From: Anaerolineales bacterium
Lineage (GTDB): Bacteria; Chloroflexota; Anaerolineae; Anaerolineales; UBA4823
Direction: 5' to 3'
Assembly (NCBI GenBank): GCA_016929095.1
Contig: JAFGJM010000004.1
Coordinates: forward strand, 109,688-173,687
DNA length: 64,000 bases
Position numbers and translations under genes: made by a program. Position 1 is the stretch's first letter, and the number at the start of each line of letters is the position of its first letter. This document shows, one piece after another, positions 31,330-40,505 of this stretch. A model generated the notes under the pieces. That model did no database searches. It had not been told where the DNA came from and worked only from the letters and a program-made list of their open reading frames with translations.

Positions 31330-32274
31330 TTACTTCTTTTTTCTAGCCAGTACCCGTTGAGCCGCGGCGACCACTTCCATTATAGAAAGACCGCAGGCGT
31401 CCATTAATTTATCCAGGTCTCGCCCGGTTGGGCAGAAGCGGTCGCGGATGCCTACGCGTTCCAACGGTGTCGGGCAACCCTCAGCCAGGGCTTCGGCCAT
31501 GGCACTGCCCAACCCTCCGATGATACTATGTTCTTCAGCGCTGACCAGGGCGCCTGTCTCCTCGGCAGCTTGAAGGAGCAGTTCCTTATCGAACGGTTTG
31601 AGGGTGTGGAATTCGAGCAGCCGGGCATCGATCCCTTGGGAGGCTAATTGATCCGCCGCCAGAACGCACCGGCCGACCATCGATCCGGTGGCTACTAAAG
31701 TCAGGTCTCTACCGGATCGCAGGCTGCGCCCTTTCCCGATCTGCAACGGTGGATCCGCAGTATGCACCGGCAATGTCTCCGCCCGGCTGATGCGAAAATA
31801 GACCGGTCCGTCGTATTCGCCGATGATCGGCACCCAGGCCGCCGCTTCGCTAGCGTCTGCCGGGACGATCACGGTCATACCCGGCAGTGCGCGCAGATTG
31901 GCCAGGTCGGTGATGGCGTAATGGGTAGCCCCATCCTTGAAGTCGGAAACGCCTGCATAGCTGGCGGCAATCTTCACATTGGTACGGGCATAGCAGATAC
32001 AAGTACGGATCTGTTCCAGCGCTCGTAGCGATAAGATGGATGCAAAGCCGTTGACGAACGGCAGGAAGCCACCCAGAGCCAGCCCGGCAGCCACGTCTAC
32101 CATACAAGGTTCGGCGATGCCGATGTTGAAGAAACGCTCGGGAAAGCGCCGAGCGAAGATATTCGAGAGCGTGGAGGCGGAAGTATCCACATCCAGGGCG
32201 ACAACTTGTAGATTGAGAGCGCCGTACTCAGCCAGGGCTTGCCCGTAGGCGGCCCGCATGGCGATTTCAGCCAT
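31330..32274 (-). CDS. transketolase C-terminal subunit (split transketolase)
   Basis: FFNIGIAEPCMVDVAAGLALGGFLPFVNGFASIL; ALVSAEEHSIIGGLGSAMAEAL. Confidence 0.9.
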   Translation of the reverse strand: MAEIAMRAAYGQALAEYGALNLQVVALDVDTSASTLSNIFARRFPERFFNIGIAEPCMVDVAAGLALGGFLPFVNGFASILSLRALEQIRTCICYARTNVKIAASYAGVSDFKDGATHYAITDLANLRALPGMTVIVPADASEAAAWVPIIGEYDGPVYFRISRAETLPVHTADPPLQIGKGRSLRSGRDLTLVATGSMVGRCVLAADQLASQGIDARLLEFHTLKPFDKELLLQAAEETGALVSAEEHSIIGGLGSAMAEALAEGCPTPLERVGIRDRFCPTGRDLDKLMDACGLSIMEVVAAAQRVLARKKK

Positions 32275-33109
32275 GAGTCACCTCCCCGAGCTCGACCAAA
32301 GCCTGTTCAAGCTGCCCGGTGCTGGGGGCAATACCATGCCACGTGTTGAGATTCTCCATAAACGAAACACCCTTTCCTTTAGTGGTGTAAGCCAGGATGA
32401 CTGTCGGCTGGTCGTGGATGTTGGTCGCCAGGTCTAAAACTTCTGCCACTTGCCGGACATTGTGCCCGTTCACTTTCTCCACATGCCACCCGCAGGCTGC
32501 CCACTTATTTGCCATCGGCTCGAGCGGCATAATCTCGTGGACAGGTCCATCGAGTTGGACGTCATTGTAGTCCACGATAGCGGTAAGGTTCGAGAGATGG
32601 AACTTGGCTGCCGTCATAACACCTTCCCACAGGATGCCAGCCTGGCACTCGCCATCGCCGAGCAAGACGTAGGTGCGATAGCTTTGCTGCTTCATACGGG
32701 CCGCCAGCGCTAACCCAACCCCTACCGCCACGCCATGACCGAGCAAACCACTGGTCATATCTACGCCAGGCGTCTTGAACCGATCGGGATGCCCCTGGTG
32801 GGGACAATCCAGTTCACCCCAGCAATCCAGCTCAGAGAGAGGGAAGAAGCCGCGCCGTGCCAGCGCACCGTACAGTACTGCCGAGGCATGACCCTTGCTA
32901 AGGATAAAACGGTCACGCTCCTCCCAATCCGGGTTGGACGGATCGATGAGTAAGGCGTGGAAATACAATACAGCTATGATTTCCGCTGCTGAGAGCGCCC
33001 CGCCAGGATGCCCTGCACCACGGCGATGGATAAACCGCAGGCTATCCACGCGTAATCGGCGGGCTATTTCTTCCAGTTCGTTGATCTTTTCAGGAGATAA
33101 TGTTTTCAT
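32267..33109 (-). CDS. transketolase N-terminal subunit (split transketolase)
   Basis: GAGHPGGALSAAEIIAVLYF; DRFILSKGHASAVLYGALARRGFF; LLGDGECQAGILWEGVMTAAKF. Confidence 0.9.
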   Translation of the reverse strand: MKTLSPEKINELEEIARRLRVDSLRFIHRRGAGHPGGALSAAEIIAVLYFHALLIDPSNPDWEERDRFILSKGHASAVLYGALARRGFFPLSELDCWGELDCPHQGHPDRFKTPGVDMTSGLLGHGVAVGVGLALAARMKQQSYRTYVLLGDGECQAGILWEGVMTAAKFHLSNLTAIVDYNDVQLDGPVHEIMPLEPMANKWAACGWHVEKVNGHNVRQVAEVLDLATNIHDQPTVILAYTTKGKGVSFMENLNTWHGIAPSTGQLEQALVELGEVTHG

Positions 33110-33148
33110 AGCACCTCGATGTGTTGGAATCTTTTCTTAATTCCTCGA

Positions 33149-35035
33149 TTACAAACCGATCTTGTGCCGTAACGCTTGCACCTGATCGCACCAGTTACCC
33201 ACATTCCAGCGCCCGTATACACCCATGCCGCCCAATGGGTCTGGACCGAAATATATCGGCACATGGATAAGACTCAAGCCGGGATATTCTCCCGCCTTAT
33301 CCAGGGCTGCCCGGAGTGACTCGGGGTTGCGCCCGCCATCCACAGCCAGCACACCTGGGATAGCGCTGGCCCATGCCAGATAGTCCACGTGAATCGTGTT
33401 CCAGGTGGCAAAAGCCTGGCCGTACTGGTCGTTTTGCAAGCTGGAGATGGCGCCCATGCGCCCATTATCGAGTAACAGAATGCATCCATGAGCCCCGTGT
33501 TCGGCGCCATCGATCAGGATTTGCGGGTTCATGGTGAAGGCACCATCGCCGGTCAAAGCCAGGGCATAGAATGGCTGTGACGCCAGTGCTGTTGCCAGCA
33601 CGGCTGAGGCGGCAAACCCCATGTACGAAGCGCCAATTTCGGTGAAGCTGCGCCCAGGCTGGTCGTCTTCGATGATCTGGAAGCCGTTGGCTTGCACATC
33701 TCCGGAGTCAAAGAAGCATAGTGCTCCATGTTTCTTGGCCCAATCTGTAGCGATTTTGATCGCCGCAGGCTGGGTTAGAACAGCTTCGCCCCAGTATTCA
33801 TCGTCTAAAACGGGGCGGCGCTCTCGCTCCGCTTTGAGGGCTTGCCACTCGTATTTCTTCGTTGCACATTCTGACAGCCATTCACTTTTATCGACCTTCT
33901 CTTCTAGGGATGGCTCAATGATGAGGCTATTTAGCGCTTCACTCAATTTGGCAAGGGTACGGCTTACGTCGCCAACCAGCGCCAGGGTATGGTTGTAGTG
34001 TGTGGCGTCCAGCGTATCGGCATTTATATTGATCACGTTTTTCACGTTGGGATAGCCGGTGCGTGAGCAATCCGATTGGCAGACAGCTCGCGTCCCCACA
34101 GCGATGAGCAAGTCGGCGTTTTCCATGGCATAGTTGCCGCATAACGATCCCTTCGAGCCGCTCACCCCCATGTAGTGTGGGTGGGTATAGGGAATGCAAC
34201 CGCTGGCAATTGGGGTATGCACCAGGACGCCACCGGAGTTTTCTAAGAGAGGCTGCAAATCTTTTTTTGCCCCTCGCCCGCCGCCCCCAACTTTCACGAT
34301 CACACGCTCGGCTTGACGGATCCATTCGGCTGCTTTCACATAATCTCCCTCTGCTGCACCCAGGGAGATCTGGTGGGGTTCCGGCAACTCACCCAGGTTG
34401 AAATTCGGTATCCAGGCTGATTGTGTATTCATTGGCAGCAGCAAATAAAAGGGTCCTGGACGATAGGGGTGATCCACGATGGCGGAGCCGCGGCGCAAAG
34501 CGGTTGGAAGCGCACCCGAGGTGTGCAGGCTGTAGGCGTGTCCCATCGTGGAGGTCAATTGCAAAAACAAGCCCTGCTGGTGCTTGGGTATTTGTTGCAT
34601 GTTATAGCCCTCGTCCTCGGTGGTCTCGTCGCCAAACAAATACCAAAGACCGATGCCGTTGGAGGCGGGCGCCAATGAAGCCGCCAGTGCCTGCAAAGCC
34701 CCCGGTCCGATGGAGGTCACTACAGCCGCTTTTTCACCTGTCGCCCAACGCAAGGCGGCTGCAGCGTGTGAAGCTTCGATCTCGCTGCGCACCCCGTAGA
34801 CGTTCACCAACCCGGCCTCATGATAAATACGCAGTACCTCACCGATTTCGGTGGAACCATGTCCGAAGACAGTAAGATACGTTTTGACCCCCAACCGAAT
34901 AAGACCAATGATTAAAGCTTCAGATAAGGTCAGGTCCAGGTGTAAGGGTAAACCGGTGCCATTTGCAATGGCTTCGGTATGGGCCGTTCGCTGGGAGACC
35001 AGATCTAGTGGAGATGGCTTTTGGGAGAAAATCAT
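33149..35035 (-). CDS. ThDP-dependent enzyme, acetolactate synthase/IolD-like
   Basis: VFGHGSTEIGEVLRIYHEAGLVNVYGVRSEIEASHAAAALRWATGEKAAVVTSIGPGALQAL; ThDP motif GDGAFTMNPQILIDGAEHGAHGCILLLDNGRMG. Confidence 0.82.
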   Translation of the reverse strand: MIFSQKPSPLDLVSQRTAHTEAIANGTGLPLHLDLTLSEALIIGLIRLGVKTYLTVFGHGSTEIGEVLRIYHEAGLVNVYGVRSEIEASHAAAALRWATGEKAAVVTSIGPGALQALAASLAPASNGIGLWYLFGDETTEDEGYNMQQIPKHQQGLFLQLTSTMGHAYSLHTSGALPTALRRGSAIVDHPYRPGPFYLLLPMNTQSAWIPNFNLGELPEPHQISLGAAEGDYVKAAEWIRQAERVIVKVGGGGRGAKKDLQPLLENSGGVLVHTPIASGCIPYTHPHYMGVSGSKGSLCGNYAMENADLLIAVGTRAVCQSDCSRTGYPNVKNVININADTLDATHYNHTLALVGDVSRTLAKLSEALNSLIIEPSLEEKVDKSEWLSECATKKYEWQALKAERERRPVLDDEYWGEAVLTQPAAIKIATDWAKKHGALCFFDSGDVQANGFQIIEDDQPGRSFTEIGASYMGFAASAVLATALASQPFYALALTGDGAFTMNPQILIDGAEHGAHGCILLLDNGRMGAISSLQNDQYGQAFATWNTIHVDYLAWASAIPGVLAVDGGRNPESLRAALDKAGEYPGLSLIHVPIYFGPDPLGGMGVYGRWNVGNWCDQVQALRHKIGL

Positions 35036-35175
35036 AATTGCCTCGAAATTGTTCCATATTGTGCAACGTAGTTGATTGTATTAAGCAACAATGCACCCGC
35101 TATGTGGTATGCGTATGTAGATTGCCTTTATACCAGCGACCTGACTGATCAAATGAGAGCAGAGTGGTTGCCATA

Positions 35176-36237
35176 TTATTTGTCCAACACCAATACCGCT
35201 TCGCGCGGACAGGCTACTTGTACGTGCTGGCCGGTTTTGGGTAATTCGAGATACGGATTGTTGAAGATATCCATACACAGCATATTATCGCCGCAAGTGA
35301 TAAGCACGCGCACAATGGAACCCAGGAAGGTCACAGACTTGATTGAGCCTTCCAGCAAGTTGTTATTTTGATCGGCGGATGCGAAGTTGATGCGTTCCGG
35401 GCGGATCGCAATAGATACGTATTCCCCGCGTTGTTTTGCACTCAGATCATGGACGACTGCGAGTGTCTGGTCGCCCACTTTCAATGTGCATTGTTCTGGG
35501 TCGATAATTTCTGCGCTAAAGGTGTTCAACGTTCCAATGAAATTGGCTACAAACGAGGTCTGGGGGAAGTTGTAAACTTCAAAGGGAGAGCCAACCTGTT
35601 CGATAGCTCCGTTGTTCATGACGACCACCCGGTCGGAGATGGATAGGGCTTCTTCCTGATCGTGGGTGACGTAAATGGCGGAAATCCCAAGCTCTTGTTG
35701 AATGGCGCGTATTTCCGAACGTAATGAGACCCTGAGTTTCGCATCTAAGGCTGAGAGGGGTTCATCGAGCAGTAGTATTTGAGGACTCAATGCCAGGGCA
35801 CGGGCGAGAGCCACACGTTGTTGTTGCCCACCGGAGAGCTGGTAGGGGTAGCGGTCGCCAAACTCCGACATGTGGGTAAGGTCAAGCATATTATCCACAC
35901 GCTTTTTAATCTCGTTGACGGGCTTTTTGGCTATTCTTAAGCCATAACCCACGTTTCCAGCCACTGTCATATTGGGGAAGAGGGCGTAGCTTTGGAAAAC
36001 CATACCCACGTCGCGTTGGTTGGGTGGTTTATTGGTAATATCTTCACCATTGATGACCACCCTTCCGCTGGTCGGCGTTTCGAAGCCTGCTACCATACGC
36101 AGGGTAGTAGTTTTTCCACAACCGCTCGGTCCAAGAAAGGAGACGAATTCGCCTTTTTGTAATTCCAGGTTGAAATCCTGGACGGCTATCGTTTTCCCAA
36201 ATGCCTTATTCACCTTGTTTATTACTAAGAATGCCAT
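35176..36237 (-). CDS. ABC transporter ATP-binding protein, PotA/FbpC type
   Basis: GPSGCGKTTTLRMVAGFETPTSG, LSGGQQQRVALARAL, LLLDEPLSALD; start at MAFLVINKV. Confidence 0.92.
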   Translation of the reverse strand: MAFLVINKVNKAFGKTIAVQDFNLELQKGEFVSFLGPSGCGKTTTLRMVAGFETPTSGRVVINGEDITNKPPNQRDVGMVFQSYALFPNMTVAGNVGYGLRIAKKPVNEIKKRVDNMLDLTHMSEFGDRYPYQLSGGQQQRVALARALALSPQILLLDEPLSALDAKLRVSLRSEIRAIQQELGISAIYVTHDQEEALSISDRVVVMNNGAIEQVGSPFEVYNFPQTSFVANFIGTLNTFSAEIIDPEQCTLKVGDQTLAVVHDLSAKQRGEYVSIAIRPERINFASADQNNNLLEGSIKSVTFLGSIVRVLITCGDNMLCMDIFNNPYLELPKTGQHVQVACPREAVLVLDK

Positions 36238-36253
36238 AATGACCTCATTATGA

Positions 36254-37087
36254 TTAGTGTGCGCCGGCAACGTGTCCTTGTCCGCCGGATATCTTTTGGA
36301 TGATGCCCATCGCTGCCCATGTCATTAGAAAAGTGGTAAAGGAAAGTGCGGCTGGCTCGTACGAACGCTGTTGCCCCAACAGGAGTAAATAGGGGCCAAA
36401 TGTTTTAATACCCAAGAACGAAGCCAACACGACCTCCCCCACAACGATGGCAAATATCAGCAGAGCGCCGCTAAGTAAAGAAGCCCGAATGTTCGGTAAG
36501 ATTACGGTAAGAATGATGGTATACCAGTTGGCACCCAGGCTTTCTGCGGCTTCAGTGAGGGTCCTCACGTCGACAGTGCGCATCCCCAGGTCTACAGACC
36601 GGTATATATAAGGTAAACCCAAGACCATATAGCCAGCCACCATCAAAACATTTGTGCCAAAAACCGTATTGGTCAGGGGCGGTAATAACACGATACCTGC
36701 AACCGGCAGTGTAATGGGCGAGCTGAATAAACGGATCAAGCCAAATACGAGGACGATGGCAGGTATCACGAACGGCAGCAAGGTGATAAATTCGACGATC
36801 CTGCGCGCCTCGGGAAGACGTAAGCGTATCCAATAAGCTGTCGGCACGATCAAGCAGATGCTCACGATGATGGTCATCGTCGCCAGAAAGAAAGAATATC
36901 CGAATGTTTGCCAGAATGCCTTATCGGCAAAGGCCATATGGTATGCTTTTAAACCGATCACATCTCGCTGCATACGCAGCGAAAAATCGAGTGTGCCATA
37001 TAAAGGCAATACAAAGTACAAAAGGCCCAGGATAAACCATATCCAACTCCAAAGTGGTAACTTGCGCAAACCGGCGAAAGTATTCAT
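36254..37087 (-). CDS. ABC transporter permease, PotC-like
   Basis: MNTFAGLRKLPLWSWIWFILGLLYFVLPLYGTL; ESLGANWYTIILTVILPNIRASLLSGALLIFAIVVGE; ATGA overlap with the upstream gene, so the longer ORF start to 37405 is unlikely. Confidence 0.85.
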   Translation of the reverse strand: MNTFAGLRKLPLWSWIWFILGLLYFVLPLYGTLDFSLRMQRDVIGLKAYHMAFADKAFWQTFGYSFFLATMTIIVSICLIVPTAYWIRLRLPEARRIVEFITLLPFVIPAIVLVFGLIRLFSSPITLPVAGIVLLPPLTNTVFGTNVLMVAGYMVLGLPYIYRSVDLGMRTVDVRTLTEAAESLGANWYTIILTVILPNIRASLLSGALLIFAIVVGEVVLASFLGIKTFGPYLLLLGQQRSYEPAALSFTTFLMTWAAMGIIQKISGGQGHVAGAH

Positions 37088-37983
37088 TTCAACCACCTTT
37101 CTGTCCTTTGTTGAAGCCATGAATAACCTGCCAGCGAGATTGCCATGATGATCACCATTCCCAATGCCATAGCGTATCCCAGATTCATGTTGTGCATCAC
37201 ATCGCCCTGGATTTGCTCTCCGATCTGGATGGTGATGAGGGGTAGAGTCCCCCCTGCCAATGCCAGGGCGGTGGCATATGCTCCGAATGCATTTCCAAAT
37301 AAAAGGATGATAGCGCCTAAAATTGATGGCAGGAGAATCGGCAAGGCAATGTCCCGCCAATATTGTAATGATGATGCCCCGAGATTTTCTGCCATCTCGC
37401 GCCATTCGCGTTTCAATCCATCCAGCGCTGGCGCTACGATTAAGACCATCAAAGGGAATTGAAAATACATATAAACCAGACTCAGACCTGCAAAGCTGTA
37501 CAGGCTGAAACCAAGGTCATACAGATTCAACTTAAAAACTCGCATCAATATGGCTGTTATAAAACCAGTTCGCCCCAATGTGGCTACAAAGGCGAAGGCG
37601 AGCGGTACACCGGCAAAGTTGGAAGCCACACCAGAAAATGTGATCAAGGCTGACCGGATTACGCGGGGTAATCCCCCAACAGTTATCGAGTAAGCCAGTA
37701 AAAACCCAAGTAACCCACCTCCGAGCGCGGAGACAGCGCTGATACGTATGCTCAGCCAGTAAGCGTCCCGTATTGTGGGCACCGTGAATAGCTGGATTAT
37801 ATTTGATATGGTGAAGTGGTTCTGGTTATCTGTAAAACTGCCTATTAACAAACGAAAAGATGGCCAGAGAAGGAAGAGAAATGCGAAGATAAAGAAAGGA
37901 ACGATCCCAAGCCATCTTCCAATTTTGGAGTTTAGTACCCTGACTTTCGGGGGCGGAAGTGTATTTTCAGTCATGTTTGTCAC
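37084..37983 (-). CDS. ABC transporter permease, PotB-like
   Basis: GIVPFFIFAFLFLLWPSFRLLIGSFTDNQNHFTISN; ENLGASSLQYWRDIALPILLPSILGAIILLFGNAFGAYAT. Confidence 0.88.
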   Translation of the reverse strand: MTNMTENTLPPPKVRVLNSKIGRWLGIVPFFIFAFLFLLWPSFRLLIGSFTDNQNHFTISNIIQLFTVPTIRDAYWLSIRISAVSALGGGLLGFLLAYSITVGGLPRVIRSALITFSGVASNFAGVPLAFAFVATLGRTGFITAILMRVFKLNLYDLGFSLYSFAGLSLVYMYFQFPLMVLIVAPALDGLKREWREMAENLGASSLQYWRDIALPILLPSILGAIILLFGNAFGAYATALALAGGTLPLITIQIGEQIQGDVMHNMNLGYAMALGMVIIMAISLAGYSWLQQRTERWLK

Positions 37984-38059
37984 CTAAAATTCGGTGGGAT
38001 TTATGGAGAGGCTCCGCATCCTGGCGAAACCTCTCCCGTGTTGAAACGATCGTATCTGT

Positions 38060-39277
38060 TTAAGGTGCTTTCTGGATCTCGACTCCTACTACTGAAACCC
38101 AGCCTTCGGTGATGACTTTTTGCGCTGCTTCGAGTTGGCCGAGGGACGGGAACACAACACCACTGACGTCGGGTAACTTAGCGAGAATATCATCTGAGAT
38201 GGCATTGCGTTGGCGCATATCCGTCTCACGGATGGGGTGGCAGTAACCTTTCATCCAGATTTCTTGACCTTCATCCGAATAGAGGAATTCCATCCACAGC
38301 TTGGCTGCATTTGGATGCGGCGCATAGGCGCTGATAGCCTGGATGTAGATACCGGCGATGCGTCCGTTCTTGGGTATTACAACTTCGGCTTTGGGATTGC
38401 CTTCGAAAGAATCCACAGCGGCAAGCAAGTTGTAGTCCCACGCGATGCGGATGGGAGTTTCGCCTTTGGCTACCAGACCGTTGGTAGCGCTTAGTGGGAT
38501 GAGGTTGCCAGCTTTGTTTAGGTTCGCAAAGAAATCCAAGCCGGGCTGGGCATCATCCAACGAGCCGCCATTGGCGAGCGCTGATGCAAACACCGCCAGG
38601 ATGTCCTGGGTTCCGGTGCGCGGGTCGCCAGAGAGTGCAACCTGTCCCTTATATTCTGGTTTGAGTAGATCAGACCAATCTTGAGGAACGCTTGGTTGGA
38701 CATCGATGTTGGTAAGGAAAGCGATCACGCCATAATAGTCGCCATACCAGTATCCATCGGGATCTTTGGTTTCAGCAGGGATGCTATCCCAGGTGGAAAC
38801 TTTATAGGGCATGAGTAGCCCTTCTTCTTTGGCTTGCGGGCCGAATGCAAAGCCGATGTCGACCACGTCTGGAGCCTGCGGACCTTTATTGTCTTTGTTG
38901 GCTTTGATGGCTTCAATTTCTTCACCCGAGCTTGCCAGGGGACTTAGTTCGTTCACCTCCAGACCGTACTTAGCCTTGAACGCTTCAATGGCTTCACCAT
39001 AATTGCACCAATCGTGCGGCAAGGCGATCGTGGTTAACGTGCCTTCCTCTTTAGCTGCCGCGATCAGTTCTTCCATGGGGCTTGGAGCTGATGTTGCCGG
39101 AGCGCTCTGCTCGACAGGTGCGCTTTCCTCGGCGGGTGCACTCTGTTCGGCAGGTGCACTTTGCTCAACGGGTGCTGTTGTTGGCGCCGGGGTGGTAGCT
39201 GGGGTGCAGGCGGAAATCAGCGTGGCGCCAACAATCAGAACCGATAGCAGTCGAATGATCAATATATTGGCTTTCAT
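38060..39277 (-). CDS. ABC transporter extracellular substrate-binding lipoprotein (PotD/FutA-like, family 1)
   Basis: LISACTPATTPAPTT lipobox; EELIAAAKEEGTLTTIALPHDWCNYGEAIEAFKAKYGLEV. Confidence 0.88.
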   Translation of the reverse strand: MKANILIIRLLSVLIVGATLISACTPATTPAPTTAPVEQSAPAEQSAPAEESAPVEQSAPATSAPSPMEELIAAAKEEGTLTTIALPHDWCNYGEAIEAFKAKYGLEVNELSPLASSGEEIEAIKANKDNKGPQAPDVVDIGFAFGPQAKEEGLLMPYKVSTWDSIPAETKDPDGYWYGDYYGVIAFLTNIDVQPSVPQDWSDLLKPEYKGQVALSGDPRTGTQDILAVFASALANGGSLDDAQPGLDFFANLNKAGNLIPLSATNGLVAKGETPIRIAWDYNLLAAVDSFEGNPKAEVVIPKNGRIAGIYIQAISAYAPHPNAAKLWMEFLYSDEGQEIWMKGYCHPIRETDMRQRNAISDDILAKLPDVSGVVFPSLGQLEAAQKVITEGWVSVVGVEIQKAP

Positions 39278-39558
39278 GGTTTTTTCCTTGTCTTTGTCAT
39301 TTGGTGGATTATTCTTTAAAATGGTTTAATCATCTTTTTTTGTTAATTGTATTCGATCCACCTCCTTACTGAGGGTCGTCCACATAATGATTTTCACCTC
39401 CCTGTTTTTATTAATTGTTCTCAACTTTTGAGTGCAATGTTTTTGCAGTCTCTTCTTCGGCAAGCAATTAGGTGACAAGGGAGTGGCTACGCCGTTCGCT
39501 GGTAGTTTTCATGGGGGGAGTATAATTTTGTGAAAATTATCATATTGACCTCAGAGGA

Positions 39559-39575
39559 GTTGCGTATTATGCAAC
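39559..39575. promoter_or_regulatory. candidate IclR-type operator upstream of the 39277-35176 ABC operon
   Basis: GTTGCGTATTATGCAAC near-palindrome; closely similar GTTGTATATAATGCAAC lies upstream of the IclR gene. Confidence 0.5.
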
Positions 39576-39597
39576 TATGTTGTGTCAAATAGACAAC

Positions 39598-39626
39598 AAA
39601 AACACCCGCCATTCAACTGGCAGGTG
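39598..39626 (-). terminator. hairpin terminator for the IclR gene (minus strand)
   Basis: Minus strand CACCTGCCA-gttgaa-TGGCGGGTG followed by TTTTTGTTG, just downstream of the stop at 39631. Confidence 0.7.
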
Positions 39627-39630
39627 AAAC

Positions 39631-40371
39631 CTAACTGGCAAAAGTCATGCGCTCCGAGAGTGCCTTACTGATCTCGATTACGACGCCAGCCAATCTGGGC
39701 AATTGCTCGAGTGTGATGCGTGTGGCTGGTCCGGAGATACCGATCGACCCCACCGCTTTGCCGCGGTGGTCGAAAACTGGCGCAGCGATACAGCGCACGT
39801 CAAGATCGAATTCTTCATCATCTACGGAGTAACCCAGACGGCGTACCTCGTCCAATGCAAGGCGCAAAACGTTGGGGTCCGTAATGGTGCGCGGGGTGAA
39901 TGAGTCGAGTTTTTTGGGTAAATCCAGGTCGCCGAAAGCCAATAAAGCCTTGCCGAGGGCAGTGCAATGCATGGGATTCATTGTCCCCACCTGGGCATTG
40001 ACGCGCAAGGTGGCTGGCGACTCGACTTGATCGATATATAAAACCTTGCCTTGAGCCGGGACAGCCAGGTGGGTGCATTCGCCGGTTCGTTCCATCAACT
40101 GGCGTAAATAAGGCTTGGCAGCTTCGCGCAAGGATATGCGGTTTAACAAGCTACGGCTGAGGCTGACTACCTGTGGACCGAGGTGGCAGCGGCGGGTTCG
40201 CTCGTCTTTCTCGACATAACCGTAGCGCTCGAGTGTAGACATCAGCCGTGAAGCGCTGCCTTTATCGATGTCCAGGCTCTCAGCGGTTTCGGTGATGCTG
40301 AGACCGTCGGGGGCATTTCGGAGGAGATCGAGTATTTTCAAGCCACGTGCAAGGGATTGGATTTCGCTCAT
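39631..40371 (-). CDS. IclR-family transcriptional regulator
   Basis: LARGLKILDLLRNAPDGLSITETAESLDIDKGSASRLMSTLERYGYVEKD; MNPMHCTALGKALLAF; GYSVDDEEFDLDVRCIAAPVFD. Confidence 0.92.
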   Translation of the reverse strand: MSEIQSLARGLKILDLLRNAPDGLSITETAESLDIDKGSASRLMSTLERYGYVEKDERTRRCHLGPQVVSLSRSLLNRISLREAAKPYLRQLMERTGECTHLAVPAQGKVLYIDQVESPATLRVNAQVGTMNPMHCTALGKALLAFGDLDLPKKLDSFTPRTITDPNVLRLALDEVRRLGYSVDDEEFDLDVRCIAAPVFDHRGKAVGSIGISGPATRITLEQLPRLAGVVIEISKALSERMTFAS

Positions 40372-40392
40372 TGTTGCTAATTATACAATAAA

Positions 40393-40409
40393 GTTGTATA
40401 TAATGCAAC
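40393..40409. promoter_or_regulatory. candidate IclR-type operator upstream of the IclR gene
   Basis: GTTGTATATAATGCAAC, 22 bp upstream of the IclR start (minus strand). Confidence 0.5.
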
Positions 40410-40505
40410 AGTTAATTTTCGTATTATTGTGTAGAAAGCATCTAATCGTATTGAAATGTTTGAACGTGTCCCGTTCAAACGTTTTTCCTCGATATTCATT
40501 GTCGA

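Noticed and set aside
29705-35371. Many long plus-strand ORFs opposite the minus-strand genes (e.g. 29705-30118, 33621-33998, 34423-34875)
   Set aside because: They lie antisense to well-supported enzyme genes in G+C-richer DNA, and their translations are low-complexity, Arg/Pro-rich shadow text.
36254-37405. Extended 383-aa version of the PotC-like permease
   Set aside because: The N-terminal 106 residues are out-of-frame text over the PotB-like gene; the ATGA overlap at 37084-37087 gives a normal start.
40458-40486. Hairpin GTTTGAACG-tgtcc-CGTTCAAAC followed by GTTTTT as a plus-strand terminator
   Set aside because: Real inverted repeat, but no plus-strand gene precedes it; it may act downstream of the minus-strand alpha/beta hydrolase, where the T-run is absent, so function is unclear.
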